From positions 1,984,001-2,048,000 of the forward strand of contig JAETXT010000009.1 in the NCBI GenBank assembly GCA_019188255.1: a stretch of DNA of 64,000 nucleotides, written 5' to 3'. Made by a program: the position numbers and the translations under genes. Within the stretch, counting starts at the first letter, position 1. Each line of letters opens with the position of its first letter. Shown piece after piece: positions 10,854 to 22,696 of this stretch. The notes below the pieces were generated by a model. That model searched no databases. It was given only the letters and a program-made list of their open reading frames with translations, and was not told the origin of the DNA. The stretch is from Verticillium longisporum (Eukaryota > Ascomycota > Sordariomycetes > Glomerellales > Plectosphaerellaceae).

Positions 10854-12024
10854 TCAAACAGTGTCGGGGATGTCATCGTCGCTGCCGCTGACGCTCTCGT
10901 CACCGCTGACCTCGGCGTTCTCACGCTCGCGCTTCTCCATCAACGCCTGCAGCTCCGCGTCATCGCTCTCCGTGACGGCCTTGGGCTCCATCTTGACGAT
11001 CAATTGTCCGCCGGCCGCCTCGATGCTCGTCCTAATGTCAACAATGGCCTCCTCCAGGCGAGTGATGCCGTGGCTCTTGTCGAGGCACGTGCTGGTGAGG
11101 ACGTAGAGAGGGGGCGACACCAGCTTGACCTTGACCTGGGTCTCATCCGTGTTCCTCGACTCGGCGGTCCGCAGCGCAGTCTTGACGGCATCGATACCGT
11201 CGTAACCGAAGCAGGTCACTTCAACGTCGGCACGGACCTTGGTGGGCTGGGGTGTGAGGCGCTTTCCAATGTACGACTTGAGCTCCTCCGCAACCGCCTC
11301 CGAGGGGAAGGTGACGTCCTGCCAAACATCGGGGTTGCTGCATGTCTCGTCAGCACAAACACGACCTTCTCCAGAAAAACAGTTGCCTTGCAAGCCTTAC
11401 GTGATGGAGAGCTTGAAGGCGTCGATCGCGTGGCCGAACTTCTTGTTGAGCGGCCATGCTATGCTCTCGTACAGGGAGTCGATGGGAGTCAGGGTCTTCT
11501 CGGCGACGTGGCGCATGATGGAGTGGACCATCTTGCCTTTGTTGTAACGCTCCTCGCACTTGATGATATCCTCGGGGACACACGACGCTTGCTGAGATCG
11601 ATGTAACCCTTCTCCTTGTCGACACGAAGCACGACGACGACCTCGTTGCGGCCGACGCGGATAAGCTTCTGGATGGACCTGATACGACGTCTCGACAGCT
11701 CGGAAAGCAGAATCATGCCGTCAATGTTGTCGTACTCAAGGAGCTTGACGTAAGCACCCATCTCGGCAATCTGGAAACTCGTGTCAGACATGTCAACAAC
11801 CTCTTGGAGAGCGCATCGCATATCGAAACATGCTTGGGTGGAGAGCATGCAGAGCTCGGCGGTAGCAAACGGACCTGCTTGACGTTGACCCTGGAGGATC
11901 CATGTTAGCAATGAGGCCTTTGACTCGAGATGGTGTTCCGGAACAAGACGTACATGACGAACTCGTCAATCTCGGGATACTTGTTTTCGAAGTATCGAAA
12001 GTGGGAGTAGTTTGGCTCCGACAT
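10854..12024 (-). CDS. sui2: Translation initiation factor eIF2 subunit alpha, one frameshift
   Basis: eIF2 delivers initiator Met-tRNA to the ribosome; phosphorylation of the alpha subunit controls translation under stress. Four exons: 12024-11954, 11890-11875 (a 16-nt exon coding VNVKQ), 11770-11401 and 11337-10854. The S1-type domain is clear: [21 protein letters not shown], then [14 protein letters not shown], which contains the serine normally phosphorylated by eIF2 kinases. The C-terminus is acidic ([16 protein letters not shown]). In exon 3 the run of four G at 11574-11577 (minus-strand C) is one short: family sequence [17 protein letters not shown] continues only after adding one base. 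The corrected length is 313 aa. The conservation leaves little doubt about identity. Confidence 0.93.
11875..11890 (-). other. 16-nt microexon of eIF2alpha
   Basis: GGTCAACGTCAAGCAG is bounded by CTCCAG upstream and GTCCGT downstream. It is needed to keep the conserved S1-domain residues and the phase. Confidence 0.8.
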
Positions 12025-12627
12025 GGTGGCGGTTATGCGCGCGCTCGCGACTTTCGGCCTGACTGAGTGTGTGGTGTTGAAGGAGGGAAGATATGGGGCA
12101 AGGCGGGGTGAAGTGGCCGCTTGCTTTCGGGTGTAGCTCGATCGTCTTCGGGGTGGGTTTCCGTCGTCGTACAAGGTCGAAATGGAATGATCGTAGCGGT
12201 GGAAGAAACGGCAACAGAGAGGTTTGACGTTTTCGAGTCGCGGATGCCGAGCGGATTCCGAATTCAGATCAGACAGACAATCGTAGCGTCGGGGAGGCAG
12301 GAGTCACAATTTTGGCCGCTCGTCGAAGAAATTGCGGCAGTGATGGTGGGGTGAGGCTTGGTGTGGCTGATGCCCCCAGCTATGGCGGCAACAGCCGGCA
12401 ACAGCCCGCCCAAGCTTGCGCACACTGAATGGCAAGGAGTCGTTATCGCCACGTGACTGATACCCCTCTACCTCTTGTCGCAGTGCAGTCACCCAAGACT
12501 GTTGTAGAGCCAGACAGATGCATGGGGCATTTTCAGTGCTGTGAGCTCCAGGGCCGAAGCTAAGTAAACAAAAGCTTCCACGTCGGTGAACAAGCATCAC
12601 GAGTATCCCCACCTCAGCAACCTGATC
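12025..12627. promoter_or_regulatory. divergent promoter region, eIF2alpha / bub3
   Basis: 603 bases separate the two start codons of oppositely transcribed genes. Both promoters must lie here. No motif can be assigned with confidence. Confidence 0.55.
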
Positions 12628-13874
12628 ATGGCGCCCGGTAGGTTCTCTTCACTGCTATCCAATTTGATCACTTGGCCGGACGGTAGCTAATAGCGGTCAT
12701 AGCAACTCAATTCGAGCTGGCGCAACCGCCCAACGATGCCGTCTCGTCCCTCTCTTATGCGCCCCAGAACTCGACAAGGCTCCTGGTTTCGTCGTGGGAC
12801 AAGAACGTCTACCTCTACGACACCCACTCCGGCATTGAAGAGGCGCAGGGCACGCAGATCAGCACATTCGAACACCGCGCGCCAGTACTAGATGTCTGCT
12901 TCGGAGCCACCGACAACGAGGCGTACAGTGCATGCCTGGACTGGCAAGCCTACAAGTATGATTGCCCCCCGTTCCGCCATGCGTGACTCCCAGACTGACC
13001 CGTCGCCCGTAGGATCGATCTTGAGACTGGCGAAAAGACATCAATTGCCAAGCACAGCGCGCCAGTACGATGTGTGGTCTACAGCCCCGAGCAATGTAGG
13101 CAGGCGCTCTTCTCTCGTGCTACCAAGTCACCGAGCTAACACCAGCTAGCCCTCCTCATCACCGCCTCCTGGGACCAGACCCTTCAGATTCACAACACAA
13201 AAGACCCCTCAGCACCCAACCTCACCATCTCCCTCCCCGGCAAACCCCACGCTCTCAGCGCAAGTCCTTCCAAGCTCGTTGTCGCCATGACCGCTCGCCT
13301 CGTCCACATCTACGACCTCACCCCCATCCCCGCCCTGTTCAGTGCCTCTTCTCCGCCCGAGATCAAGCCTTGGCAGCAGCGCGAGTCCTCTCTCAAGTTT
13401 CTCACTCGCGCCGTATCCTGCATGCCCAATGACGCTGGCTACGCCACCTCCAGCATCGAAGGCCGTGTCGCCGTCGAATGGTTCGAGGACTCCCCCGAGT
13501 CCCAGGCCCGCAAGTACGCGTTCAAGTGCCATAGACAAGCCGCCCCTGCCGACGAGAACGGCGCCGGTGCCGGCGATATTGTCTATCCGGTGAACGCTCT
13601 TGCTTTCCACCCCGTGTATGGCACCTTCGCCTCCGGAGGCGGCGACGGCACTGTCGCGCTATGGGACGCCGAGGCCAAGCGCCGCATGAAGCAGTACCAA
13701 AAGTTTCCCGACAGCGTCGCTGCCCTGGCCTTTTCTTCTGATGGCAAGTACCTCGCCATCGGCGTCTGCCCGGGCTTCGAGACGGGGATGGAGGACTACA
13801 CTGGCGAGGGAAAGGCCAAGGTGTTGGTCAGGGAGCTCGGTGACGCGGAAGCCAAGGGCAAGGGCGCGAAATGA
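12628..13874 (+). CDS. bub3: Bub3, WD40 spindle-checkpoint protein
   Basis: Bub3 docks Bub1 and Mad3 at kinetochores. Four exons: 12628-12637 (only 10 nt, MAP plus one base), 12703-12955, 13013-13095 and 13150-13874; introns of 65, 57 and 54 nt. Predicted 356 aa. WD40 blades are visible: SSLSYAPQNSTRLLVSSWDKNVYLYD, APVLDVCFG, APVRCVVYSPEQ, LLITASWDQTLQIHN and FHPVYGTFASGGGDGTVALWD. The conserved segment AVSCMPNDAGYATSSIEGRVAVEWFE, followed by KCHR, is typical of Bub3/Rae1 proteins. The frame closes without correction. Confidence 0.93.
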
Positions 13875-14197
13875 GGGGTGAAGAAACGGGACTCTGTCGC
13901 ACAGCTGGCGCAAGGCGTTAGGTGGATCGGGAAAGGCTGTTTCATAGAAGCAGACGTGGGGGGTTAAAAGCTCCGGTTCTTGTTGATACCATATACAGGT
14001 AACTGAAAGATTAAGTCATGATATTTCATGCTGTCTCAAACCCACGAAAAGGACCAACATATTGTAGTGGATCTTTGCGTGTCCATATGTGTGTCCTCCC
14101 TGGCTAACTCCAACGTGAAAAGCAACATCTTGAGTCCCTAGCACCATAATTCTGAAGCTGAACACAGATGGCGTTCTATCACCATATCCGCCCTCGT
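13875..14197. other. convergent 3' intergenic region
   Basis: Lies between bub3 and the next gene, which converge. AT-rich 3' sequence; no gene. Confidence 0.4.
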
Positions 14198-15717
14198 CTA
14201 CTTGACGTCATGAAACATGCTTCCAGCACGTTGTTCGCTGTGGTAACGTCTGCCATAGAATTTTCCTCCGGACTTTTTGGTCGATCGAACAGTGTTCTTG
14301 CAACTTACCGACCTTGTCAGTCGACCCGGTATTCGAATACTCTCAGTTACAGTGCCCCCTCTCTCAGGGAACAGCTTTATGTTGCGGTCCGGACTGTGTC
14401 GTGCGTTCCGCCTCGCAGAGTGCGTGATACTTTCATGGGTGGCCGCAGTAGTACAGTCAAGAGATGCAGTCTGTGCAAAAGCTTGGCTATCCGTCAACGC
14501 CAAAACCCGCCCTGTCGCATCGCGGGCGCGTGTTTGAACGCTTGGGACCAGATCATCATCTCCGTTGTAAATTGTAAGTTGTGTCTCTTCTTGGTCTTTG
14601 CTGGTAGACGCCAGATTCGATGCCAAGTCCACCGCTTCTGATTGACCATCCTCTGAAGCATCCGTGTCTCGACTGCTCTGAGATATCGAGTCTGACATTG
14701 ACTCGTCATCGCTGAGGGACATTGCTTCCTCGTCATCCTCAGTTTCGTGGCCAGGTGTCTCATATCGGAATGCCCGCACCATCTTGAGATCTCCTGTCAA
14801 CGTGCGACCAAATTGCAGAGGGCTTCGGCGTCGAGGTAGGCTTCTTCTGAACGAACGGAAGACAGTCGACTGCTGTCTTGAAGGCGGTCCTTTCTCTGTC
14901 GAAGAGTCCTTCAGAGGGTTGTCGCTTCCGGGAGTTATACTTGCGTCTTTGTTAATTATGTTTACTACATTCGGATGTTCTACACTAATCCCGCCCTGTC
15001 TTGGTTCACATATCTCTTGAATTGTCGGAAGAAGATCTGGGTCGATCTCGGGCATTCTGGGCCGCCGCTTGAGCCTGGCCAAGGTCGTTCGAGGCGCAGT
15101 AGTGATCGCAAGTTGACCCATGCCGCGTATGACGAGCTGCTTCCGTCGCTTTAGCCGAAGTTGCTTTCTTGTCGGGACAGATTCCATATCGTCAAAACCA
15201 TCTCGACAGAGCAGCTCAAGCGCCTCTGGTCTCGAGCGAGTGCGGATGCGGGGCGGGTCGGGCAATCTGAAATCCTCGATCCGAATTCCACGGTTTAAGG
15301 TGGAGGATGCCCTTGGCCGTCCTCGTGGCTTTATTGGCTTCGGGATGATATTTGCGCTGGATCTGACTGCGATAGCTACCAAGTCAGGTGTAATCTCCCA
15401 TACGTCTTATACTGGTCAGCGATGTGATCGGTTCGACTGCATGAGAACACACCATTCTCTTGTTTGATGGTCGCTTGAGATACCGAGACACGACCGCGGT
15501 TTTCATCTGCGCTATTTGTACTGCAGGAAGGTTCTTCTTGTTCTTGAGTTTCCGTTCTCGGCAAAACCTCGTGCTCTTTGAAATTTTCAAACCTCTTAGA
15601 GGGGTTGAAATGGGGATTGGCCAGTCTGCTGACACCCTGAGTACCGCATCGGTAGAAGAGAGTCGAGTCTGTCTGACTTCGAGTAGCTGCGACTCTATGA
15701 GGCATGTTCAATTGCAA
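14198..15717 (-). CDS. Basic AT-hook-like protein of unknown function
   Basis: Exons 15717-15453 and 15405-14198; the intron (47 nt, GTGTGT...CAGTATAAG, branch gctgac) joins IKQEN to DVWEITPDL. Predicted 490 aa; a second ATG at 15705 would shorten it by 4 residues. The sequence KPIKPRGRPRASS contains an AT-hook-like PRGRPR core for minor-groove DNA binding. Very basic stretches (RKQLRLKRRKQ, RRSLPRRRSP) suggest a nuclear protein. A Ser/Asp-rich acidic segment follows (SLSDDESMSDSISQSSRD), and the C-terminus is basic. I recognise no enzyme domain and do not assign a role. It ends in TAG, so TAG is used as a real stop here. Confidence 0.68.
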
Positions 15718-16562
15718 CTAGTATCCGAGTATAATAAGGTGGACTGCACAGGAGCTTTGGTTCTGTCCACAGTAGATTGCTCAGACTGGAGAACGAAGAG
15801 GGCGAATATCGTAAACTGGGGTGTTCTGTTGGTGGCATCTCTAGATGGGGAGGCACAGGCCGACCTCAAGAAGCTTCCCAGGTTGGCACAAGCCTTCTAC
15901 CTGACTGAAGACTGCGAATTTATGGGAAGGTACCATCCTGGGCAAGAGTAAATGGGTTCCATCCCATGGAATCAGCTCTGAGTTGCACTTGCCTCAATAC
16001 ACGTGGGAATCCACTCACTTAAGGTACCTAGCTACCCGTGGATGGCTGTAGCCCACGAAATTAACACATTGCATGCAGCTGTTAGAAAATACATGTCTGG
16101 AAAGAAGGGCAGCCAAGCATGTCCGCGTTGGGGGGGGCGGTCCATTCTTCGACAACTACCTTACTCTGTACATCAGGGAGGCATTGCAAGTAGCATTGGA
16201 AGCATATCATGGCATTTTCTGCCAACTCCAGATCTCGGTTTAGGCTTTATTGGTGCTCAAAAGACTCGAGGCTTTCACGTCTGAAAAAGAGGTTGATGTC
16301 TTGGCGTCGGTCAGCCATGAGGTAGCCCCCTATTTTGCAGTCAAGTGGAAACAGCGTCCAGCCATGAACGTTGCGAAGCACAATTCCTGTCGGCCTTTCA
16401 AACATCCATCTGTCAGGTTACTCAATGAGTTCCTCTAGAACAGAATTCTGACAGGACTCGGTTCGGACTGTATGCACAAAAACGCATGGTCAACTACATG
16501 GACCAATGTTTTAGCAGTCCCTCGACCGCATGCGCCAACGACGTGTCCCTCCTCGGAGATCC
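15718..16562. other. intergenic, with one GGTACCTAG element
   Basis: Promoter of the AT-hook gene and 3' flank of the aldo-keto reductase. An aaggtacctagctaccc element lies near 16021-16037, about 300 bases upstream of the AT-hook gene start. No gene supported. Confidence 0.45.
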
Positions 16563-17910
16563 TACTCCCCATCTTTGTTTGACTTGATGGCCTGCAGGAT
16601 ATGTCAGATCGAGGCTACAGAAAAAATTAAATTGGAGATCATACCTTCTGCTCCGGCACATAGTCGAAGTGACCGCCCATGTTCAGCAACCAAACGTTGC
16701 CAGGGTGCGAGGGAACATTCTGCCGCCAAAGGAAGTTATGTGGGAAACCAATGTCGAACGGCACTGCGTCATCGATTTCTCGGATGTCATCGTCAGTAAG
16801 GTCGAGCGCCAGCGCCTCAATATTAGATTTCAGATGGTCGATGGTGCGGCCGCCAATAATGGGGAAGACGTAGGGCGTCTTGTGCATGACGTACGCCAGG
16901 GCGACGCTCGTGATGATGGTGTTCTTTCGCTTAGCGATCTTCTCCAGCGCCTGGCTGGTCTTGATTTGCGCCTCGCTGGCCTCGGTCTTGCGGCCCTCCT
17001 GAGACTTGCGCTGCTCCTCCGTCTTGAAGGTGCCGCCGCCAAGGGCGCCCCAGGGGCGAGGCCCATGCCCTCTGCCTTGGTCATGGGAATGATCTCGCGC
17101 TCAAAATCGCGCGAAGCAGCGGACCAGCGGCCCTGGTAGACAGAGAATTGGCGCAGACCGTGGTTGCGGGCGTACTCGTTTGCTTTGCTTCGTGTCTATC
17201 AGTGGGAAAATCTTATGTCGTGAGAAGGACTGTTGGCATACCTAACCACCCACGCCGGGGTGTCACTGATTCCGAGGTAGAGCACCTTGCCGGAGAGCAC
17301 GAGCGCGTTCAGGCTCTGCATCATCTCGGGGATTGACGTGGAGTAGTCCCACCAGTGGACGTAGAGCAGGTCAATGTAGTCGGTCTGTAGCTTTCGCAAG
17401 CTGGCCTCGACAGAGGTGTGAAGACTCTTTGTGCCGTTGCCGGTGAAGTTGGCCATAATATTGGGCGCATTGGGGCCCGCAGCATAGTTGGTCGTGTACT
17501 TGGTTGCGACCACTAACGGAGAATTAGGCCTGACTCGAACATATTCGGGCTCAACAACAACACATACCCATCTGATCTCGAACATTTCTCTTCTTCATCC
17601 ATTCTCCAATCCAGGTCTCTGACTCCTCGAACTGGTAGTTGTTCGCGGTGTCGATGAAGTTGCCGCCCTTGACACCGTCAGCAAATGCAGAAGAAAGCAG
17701 GAAAGTTCGGCCATCTACCTGACTGTAGAAATAATCAAGGATGTTCTCAACTGTGACCTGATCGCAGCTTCCCATCCAGCCCGTCCAGGCGTCGCCAAAG
17801 TTCATGGAGCCCAGACACAAAGGGCTCACTCGAACGGAAGCAGTGGGTGAGAGAATCCTGTAGCGAGCAAGCGCGCTCTTGGGAGGCGGGGCCATGGGAA
17901 GTGCCGACAT
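16563..17910 (-). CDS. Aldo-keto reductase, aryl-alcohol dehydrogenase-like, one frameshift
   Basis: NADPH-dependent carbonyl reductase of the AKR9/aryl-alcohol dehydrogenase group; its substrate cannot be deduced. Five exons: 17910-17719, 17667-17568, 17512-17242, 17187-16645 and 16592-16563; introns of 51, 55, 54 and 52 nt. Corrected length 378 aa. The catalytic Asp and Tyr lie in [12 protein letters not shown], the Lys in VVATKYTT and the His in LLYVHWWDY. Later family segments are [22 protein letters not shown] and, near the C-terminus, [11 protein letters not shown]. The frame breaks at four G on the plus strand (17053-17056): GLAP is followed by WGALGGG only after adding one base. The last exon adds AIKSNKDGE. 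It stands alone, not in a cluster. Confidence 0.88.
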
Positions 17911-18204
17911 TGTCGCAATTGTTCAGATACAAGGGGTCAGGGTAGGTGTACTTTGATTGCGAAATAGCTAATGTTTAGGGTTCCAGGGAGTAGAGCGTTT
18001 TCGGAAGTCTGGATCGAATAAGGTATAAGAGTAGAGGGGAGAGGGAGTAAGTTGGAAGATCCCAGGGAAGGTTAGGTGCAAGCTTTATAGTCAGAAGTTG
18101 CCTCGGGACCAGACAAACGGCAACTACAATGCCGATGGGGAATGGTGAACCAAGACACTCAACCTCAAGGAGGGGCATGCAACAAGGCAGATCCCAAGTT
18201 ACCC

Positions 18205-18257
18205 ACCGTGCCTACCTACCTACCTAGGTACCTAAGGTACCTACCCTAGGTAGGTAT
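18205..18257. repeat. ACCTAGGT/GGTACCT motif cluster
   Basis: Stacked CTACC, ACCTAGGTACCT and CCTAGGTAGG elements about 300-350 bases upstream of the aldo-keto reductase start. Confidence 0.75.
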
Positions 18258-18840
18258 GGAGATGTGAGTATTGAGATGCCATTGAACTCCTTACCTCTGT
18301 TCCTCTAAGCCTTCGCCCCAAGCCCCAGTTAAGCTGCCGATGTAGCTGTAGGAATGATCTCATTAGGTACTGGTAGCTGCCCCCCTTTCAAGGTGCGCCT
18401 CTCAGTACAAGAGCAGCGCACCGCTTAGAAATCCACAAAGTATAAATATGTATGCACCATCCAGACCAGTCTCGTTGTTTGGCCTAATACCGGACTAAAC
18501 TCCGATCTTGCTGCTTCCTACATGGGTGCCCAAGGCACCTTGATGAAGCAGATGAATGGCGGGGTGAGTGATGCGGGGTGGTTCGGCTGTCAATCCGGCT
18601 GTCAATGACGCTTCAACAGAATGTAGGTACCTAAGGTTTGGTCTAGGTACTTTTGCCGTAAATGATGCGGCGTAGTACCCGGAAGTGGAGTGGAGCTACA
18701 TTACCCACTTAATGAAGGAAGCGACGATACTACGTATTCTCAAGGTTGATTCAGCAATCGAGCTGAGGCGGCGCCCCTGGCCTACAGCGAAGCTCTACGG
18801 AACCTCCCCCAGCTTGATTCAGATTCGGCACCCTATCAAA

Positions 18841-18842
<2 letters not shown>

Positions 18843-18880
<38 letters not shown>
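18843..18880. repeat. (AC)n microsatellite
   Basis: An uninterrupted AC dinucleotide tract of about 19 units between two divergent genes. Confidence 0.9.
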
Positions 18881-18882
<2 letters not shown>

Positions 18883-19619
18883 AGTCACGTATGGGACCAT
18901 CGAGAGATATACATGTTCCTCAGTTCAGTAGAATGTAGCAGGCTTTCATTTCCTTTCGAAAATGAAGTACTTACCATGACAGATGCCCTGAGCGTGGTCG
19001 AGGCAGGTCGTGATTTGGTGGGCAGTGAGCGAACCTCCAACTGATGATGAAGGTCTTGACGGCATATAATCGAGTGCTGCAACGGCATGGCAAGTTATAT
19101 GACCGTTTTACGAGTTCATACTTGCTGCAGAAAAGACTGGGGATTCCTCCCTTCTGTGCCGTACGTACGTTGCGAAGTGAATTGTCGGAGTTAGCAAAGG
19201 GGTTGGCCTGTGAAAGTAAAGTACTATCTGCTGACTATGATTCACTTACTCTTCTGTGTTTTAAGGCAATAAACTGGACAATCTCTCTTGAATAGTCCTG
19301 CTATTATCGAAACACTTTGCAGCCAGCAGAAGCCCGCCACCCGCGAAGGGGGGGCGGGATGCACCACTTCTTCAAGCCGACCAGGATTCCGAACCAATAC
19401 GGCACGGACCACCACCCGATGACTAAGAAATCCATACTCCAAATTCCATCGACGGGTCTTGCAAAACGTACGATGGCCATCACAGCGATGCCGTAAACCC
19501 TTCTGACATTTGACAATTGCAATCACCATCCACTCAATCGCTACCGACTCTCGTCCCTGCTTGCAAGAGATGATCCGATAATCAGACACTGCCGACATGG
19601 CACATGACGACCCTTCACC

Positions 19620-22600
19620 ATGTCGTCTCCTGCCCCCATCCCATCGAAAGCTGCCATCTATGCCCTTCGCGGGCTGCTCTTCGGCACATCTTGCTCAATT
19701 GTACTGCTCGCAGAAGAGAGACGGCGAAGAATAAGCATAGCTCGAGCGGCGGTCGAGAACGGGAGGAAGCTCAAGTCACTAAGATGCTACACCACGGCTG
19801 GCAGTTCAGCCCTCGAAGCATTGCAAGAAGACGGCACGTCAGACTCGATATTTATCAATCGGTCTTTCTACTCGAGGACCGACCCTTACGCTAGAAATGT
19901 CGGCTTTTCTGAGCCAGAATGGGCCGCACGACAACAAAAAGACACCGACGATCTCGGACCCGATCCCCGCCACCGACACTCAGGTCGAAGACGAGACTCA
20001 AACACATCACCGCCCTCCAACGCATCGAACCATCGGGAAGAACCATTATCGAGCAGATCCTCTGGCGCCAATCTGGAGCCTTCACGCCTGGCATTGAGGT
20101 CCAGGGTCGATTCGAAATTGATTCAACCAGGCCCGTCACGATTACCTGCGGCTGGGGCACCGAACGGCCCCAAGTCTATAATGCTTGCGCTCGAAGAGTT
20201 CTGGTCCCGAGCAGCTGATGGCCTACCTTCAGACTCTTCTTTGCGAAAACTTCAGAATGAGCCCCGGCATAGCGAACCTACAACGACCGCTGCGATGGAA
20301 CTGGTTCGCCGAGCATATGCCTCGGTTGCAGACGCTGAGTGGCTTCCTCTGTGGCTTCTTCAACTTTGTCAACTCTTGTCGGTAGCGTGTCTACACGAGG
20401 GCGACAGCTTGACAGCTGGCAGAATTTTGGTCATGGTGACAAACCATGGGCCTGTTGCGAACGAGTACTTCCTCGCACACCAGCCGTTCCAACTCGTCGA
20501 GGCTCTGTTATCAAACCCCACTACAGGAGCCTCAGCTGATGGTCAGCCACCCGAAAGCTTACAGCTTGCGGCCGAAATTTTACTTGCCGAGATTTCGGAC
20601 GACGTTGGATGTCGAGCCCAGCACGCCACGTTGGCCAGCAGAATTGTCAACCAGCTCTTGTCAACTGGCCATGTTGAAGCGGCAACAGAGGTTTTCAACA
20701 AGTCCAGGCAGGTTTGTCGCCTCGGGACAGCCAGTACCGTGAGGTTCATGGGACGCCTCCGTCGTGGTGACTGGCATGCCGAAGCGATCGACACCTTTGT
20801 AGGCCTGCGCACAGCGCATCTCGACAACACATCAGATCTTCAGAAGCTTTGCGATAGAATCCTTCACTCGGTTCTGCAAACAAAAGGATACGGCGCTGCC
20901 GAAGTGCTACGGACATGGCAGTGGTTACACGATAATGCCGGCGTGAGGATTCTACCCAGCTGGCCCGTTAGAGTTCTGCGCGCACATTGGCGTGGGTCGC
21001 AAAAGTACCGAGAATCCCGCGAGATTTATCAAGAATTGCGAGACAAGGAGTTCTGTGGGATCCACGACACCTACAGCATACGATCAACAATGATCCAGAT
21101 TGCGCTTGAAGCGGATGACGCGGTGCAAGCCAGTGTCTTGTTCGCAGAACTCCTCGCTCTATCTCACAAGGCCGGAACCGATGTCGAGCTGGCCTGTGCC
21201 TTTGCGAAACACGATGCGATGAAGTCCAAGTGGGACCGTGTCAAGTCCAGATTCGAGAAGGTCAATAACAGGGGCCCGCTCACCAAAGACGAGCAACAGG
21301 CATACGACGCCGGTTTTGGTGCCGTCCTGTCAGAGTACGCCAAGAGCCACACATGGGGCGAAACGGAGGAGTTTGTGGAAGAATACACACAAAAGCTCAG
21401 AGTGTCGCTCGATAATACTCTCGTAAACTTCATCGCGGACAAGCACGGAAGATGTCGCGAGTTCAAGGCGTTGGACCAGTGGCTCAGCTATTGCAAAGAC
21501 GCCGGCTTCGTCACGACGGCCGCATTCTGGAAGTCCATGCTAGTCAAGTGCAAGAAGCAATGGGGCTATGGCGAGGTTGAGGCAGCGTCTCTTTTCAAGA
21601 CCTTGCAAGAGCAGGATATCGAGTCGGACTTTCCAGAGGCGGAGGCGGTGGTCAGGAGCATGATGATACCGATCCAACGGGAGTTCCCTATGAAGCGAAT
21701 CCGCATCGCTACGCCAAAGCGACCTATGGACATTGGATCGACATTCGAACGAATGAAACTGGACGCCCAGAAAGGCCAGTGGAAAAGTGTTCTCAGCACC
21801 TACAACCGCGCCGTGCGCAACGGGCAGGGTTACTCGAGCGGCTGTCTTCAGCTCGCCGTGCAAGCCAGCATGAAGGTCAACGAACCATCGACAGAGCACG
21901 CCGTGTCGTTGATTAGCAAGGCGCAGAGCGATGGTCACGACATTAGCAATGCCATGGTGCCTCTCGTATTGGCGGATCTGGATGAGATCCAGGCCGTGGG
22001 CCAACAGATGAGGGACAGCAGCGAGGCCCGCGCATCGGGCCCGGCAGCGGTGCGGCCGTTCCCGGCGATCCAGCGCCTTTTTCGGACCTTCTCGAGCAGG
22101 GTCATCAAATCGACAACTTTGTGTTCCACCGGGCGGCGCAGGTGTGCCTGGCGCTGCGCAACTACCGCGAGGTCGTGACGATCTGCGTGTTCGCGGCACA
22201 GTGCAACGGGTCACGGGACCTGGCGTACAGCGTGTGGAACTTTTCGGACCTGTGCCAGGCGTTCACGAAGCAGCACGAATACGCGCGGCTGCGGTGGCTC
22301 ATGAGCGACGTTTTGGGCCGCGACTACAGGATGACGAAGCAGTGCCGAACGAGCCTCAAGTGGGTGGTGCACTACCTGAAGCGGGCGTCCCAGGCCGACA
22401 AGGACGAGGATCTCAAGGCGTCAGACCTATCGATGCTGGCCTGTGTTGAGGAGACGCTGAAGAAGGTGACCAAGGAGAAGGCTCAGTGGAAGGCGAGCGA
22501 GCGGGCCAACGTCGCACAGATCGTGGCGCGCCAGAATGAGAAACAGGCACGCACGCGCAGGACAGAGGCAGGAGGTCTTGATTATTACGCGCCGTTGCGC

Positions 22601-22696
22601 CGAGGACTGGACGGAAAGCCGCCACGATGGTCGGGGCGAGTCGAGGAGGAACAAGAAGACGGATCTACGGCTGTCGGCAACAAGGCCGAGGCGTAG
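19620..22696 (+). CDS. Large pentatricopeptide-repeat-type mitochondrial protein, one frameshift
   Basis: Single exon; corrected length 1025 aa. The N-terminus is hydrophobic then basic (AIYALRGLLFGTSCSIVLL, ERRRRISIARAAVENGRKLKSL), fitting a mitochondrial presequence. A disordered Ser/Arg-rich stretch follows to about residue 180. The rest is alpha-helical in PPR style, for example VATEVFNKSRQVCRLGTAS, WHAEAIDTFVGLRTAH, YRESREIYQELRDKEF and KSVLSTYNRAVRNGQGYSSG. Such proteins bind mitochondrial RNA; no target can be named. The frame breaks in five T at 22078-22082: PAIQRLF must continue SDLLEQGHQIDNFVFHRAAQ, which needs one more base. The C-terminus is basic and ends in TAG. Class assignment is by repeat style, so moderately sure. 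Confidence 0.75.

Larger units (their letters stand above)
17911..19619. other. intergenic 1.7 kb with motif clusters and a microsatellite
   Basis: Separates the divergent aldo-keto reductase and PPR genes. ACCTAGGT-type elements occur near 18205-18257 and 18624-18652, and an (AC)n tract near 18843-18880. Open frames at 18685-19044 and 19044-19295 show no domain and probably are not genes. Confidence 0.5.
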
